Below, one piece after another: positions 5,048 through 5,262 of a DNA stretch of 5,262 nt (positions are counted from its first letter, which is position 1; each line of letters opens with the position of its first letter). Both the position numbers and the translations under genes were made by a program. Source of the stretch: Hyphomicrobiales bacterium (GTDB taxonomy: Bacteria; Pseudomonadota; Alphaproteobacteria; Rhizobiales; Beijerinckiaceae); assembly GCA_028290085.1 (NCBI GenBank), contig JAQGKN010000179.1:1-5262 (forward strand), in the 5' to 3' direction. The notes beneath the pieces were generated by a model. That model was given only the letters and a program-made list of their open reading frames with translations, did not search any database and was not told the DNA's origin.

Positions 5048-5075
5048 CCGCGTATCTGCGGCAGTTGTTTGCCGC
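5048..5075 (+). promoter_or_regulatory. Overlapping hairpins between glpD and the stress gene
   Basis: GCGGCA (5058-5063) pairs with TGCCGC (5070-5075) around GTTGTT, a 6-bp stem. The same GCGG (5058-5061) can instead pair with CCGC (5048-5051) and is then followed by CAGTTGTTT. The two folds exclude each other. Either could be a weak end for the glpD transcript or a leader structure of the next gene. Confidence 0.35.
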
Positions 5076-5094
5076 TCAGACAAGGGGATGAAGC

Positions 5095-5262
5095 ATGGGT
5101 TTGATTTGGACGATCCTGATCGGCCTCGTCGCGGGCCTGATCGCGCGGATGATCTCCAGCGCACCGAAGGAGCCGAGCGGCTTCATCATGACGGCGCTTC
5201 TGGGCGTCGTCGGCGCAGTGGTGGCGACCTATCTGGGACAGGCTATCGGCTGGTATGGGCCC
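5095..5262 (+). CDS. GlsB/YeaQ/YmgE family stress-response membrane protein, N-terminal part (cut by window end)
   Basis: The first 56 codons are present and the frame is open at the window end; family members are usually about 80-90 residues. The sequence starts MGLIWTILIGLVAGLIAR, a first membrane helix (about 3-20) ending in the conserved glycine-rich GLVAGLIAR pattern. After a short polar loop with a proline (SSAPKEPSG), a second helix GFIMTALLGVVGAVVATYLG (29-48) leads to GWYGP. This is the layout of the small glycine-rich inner-membrane proteins called transglycosylase-associated or GlsB/YeaQ, linked to envelope and general stress; their molecular role is not established. The ATG is supported by AAGGGGA (5082-5088) with 6-7 base spacing. 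It is preceded by a candidate general-stress promoter and likely has its own transcript rather than being part of a glpD operon. Confidence 0.88.
   Translation, partial: MGLIWTILIGLVAGLIARMISSAPKEPSGFIMTALLGVVGAVVATYLGQAIGWYGP

Overview
The window reads as ordinary chromosomal DNA from a GC-rich alphaproteobacterium, most likely of the order Hyphomicrobiales (rhizobia, Bosea, Methylobacterium and relatives). The grounds are base composition of roughly 60-65% GC by eye, strongly G/C-ending codons, close resemblance of the helicase, GlpD and exported MsrB to proteins of that group as I remember them, and an intergenic palindromic repeat of a type common there (its reverse strand translates as VIASEAKQS). 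The genus cannot be fixed from the sequence.

Layout, left to right. (1) 1-336 (+): 3' end of a cupin-fold protein, closed by a 12-bp stem-loop at 350-376. (2) 337-652: intergenic, holding the stem-loop, a dispersed palindromic repeat (380-461), a second hairpin (507-539) and the helicase leader. (3) 653-2458 (+): DEAD-box RNA helicase with a C-terminal DbpA-type RNA-binding domain, started by TTG. (4) 2869-3366 (-): msrB, an exported methionine-R-sulfoxide reductase, followed by 2462-2872 (-), a small DUF4345 membrane protein. Their reading frames overlap in TTGA, so they should be translationally coupled. This pair converges on the helicase with only 3 bp between stop codons; a strong hairpin lies in the overlap zone. 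(5) 3367-3513: divergent intergenic region with a (GC)6 tract, a 7-bp dyad and a longer hairpin. (6) 3514-5023 (+): glpD, aerobic glycerol-3-phosphate dehydrogenase. Its frame breaks near 4705 and the conserved C-terminus continues one frame over. (7) 5024-5094: short gap with overlapping hairpins and a likely general-stress (EcfG-type) promoter. (8) 5095-5262 (+): start of a GlsB/YeaQ-type stress membrane protein, cut by the window end.

The genes do not form one pathway. They are housekeeping and stress functions: RNA remodelling, periplasmic protein repair, glycerol catabolism feeding the respiratory chain, and envelope stress. The points most worth attention are the broken glpD frame, the msrB-DUF4345 coupling, the EcfG-like promoter before the stress gene, and the hairpins between genes. 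I found no mobile element, CRISPR array, tRNA, rRNA or clear candidate for a new multi-gene system.
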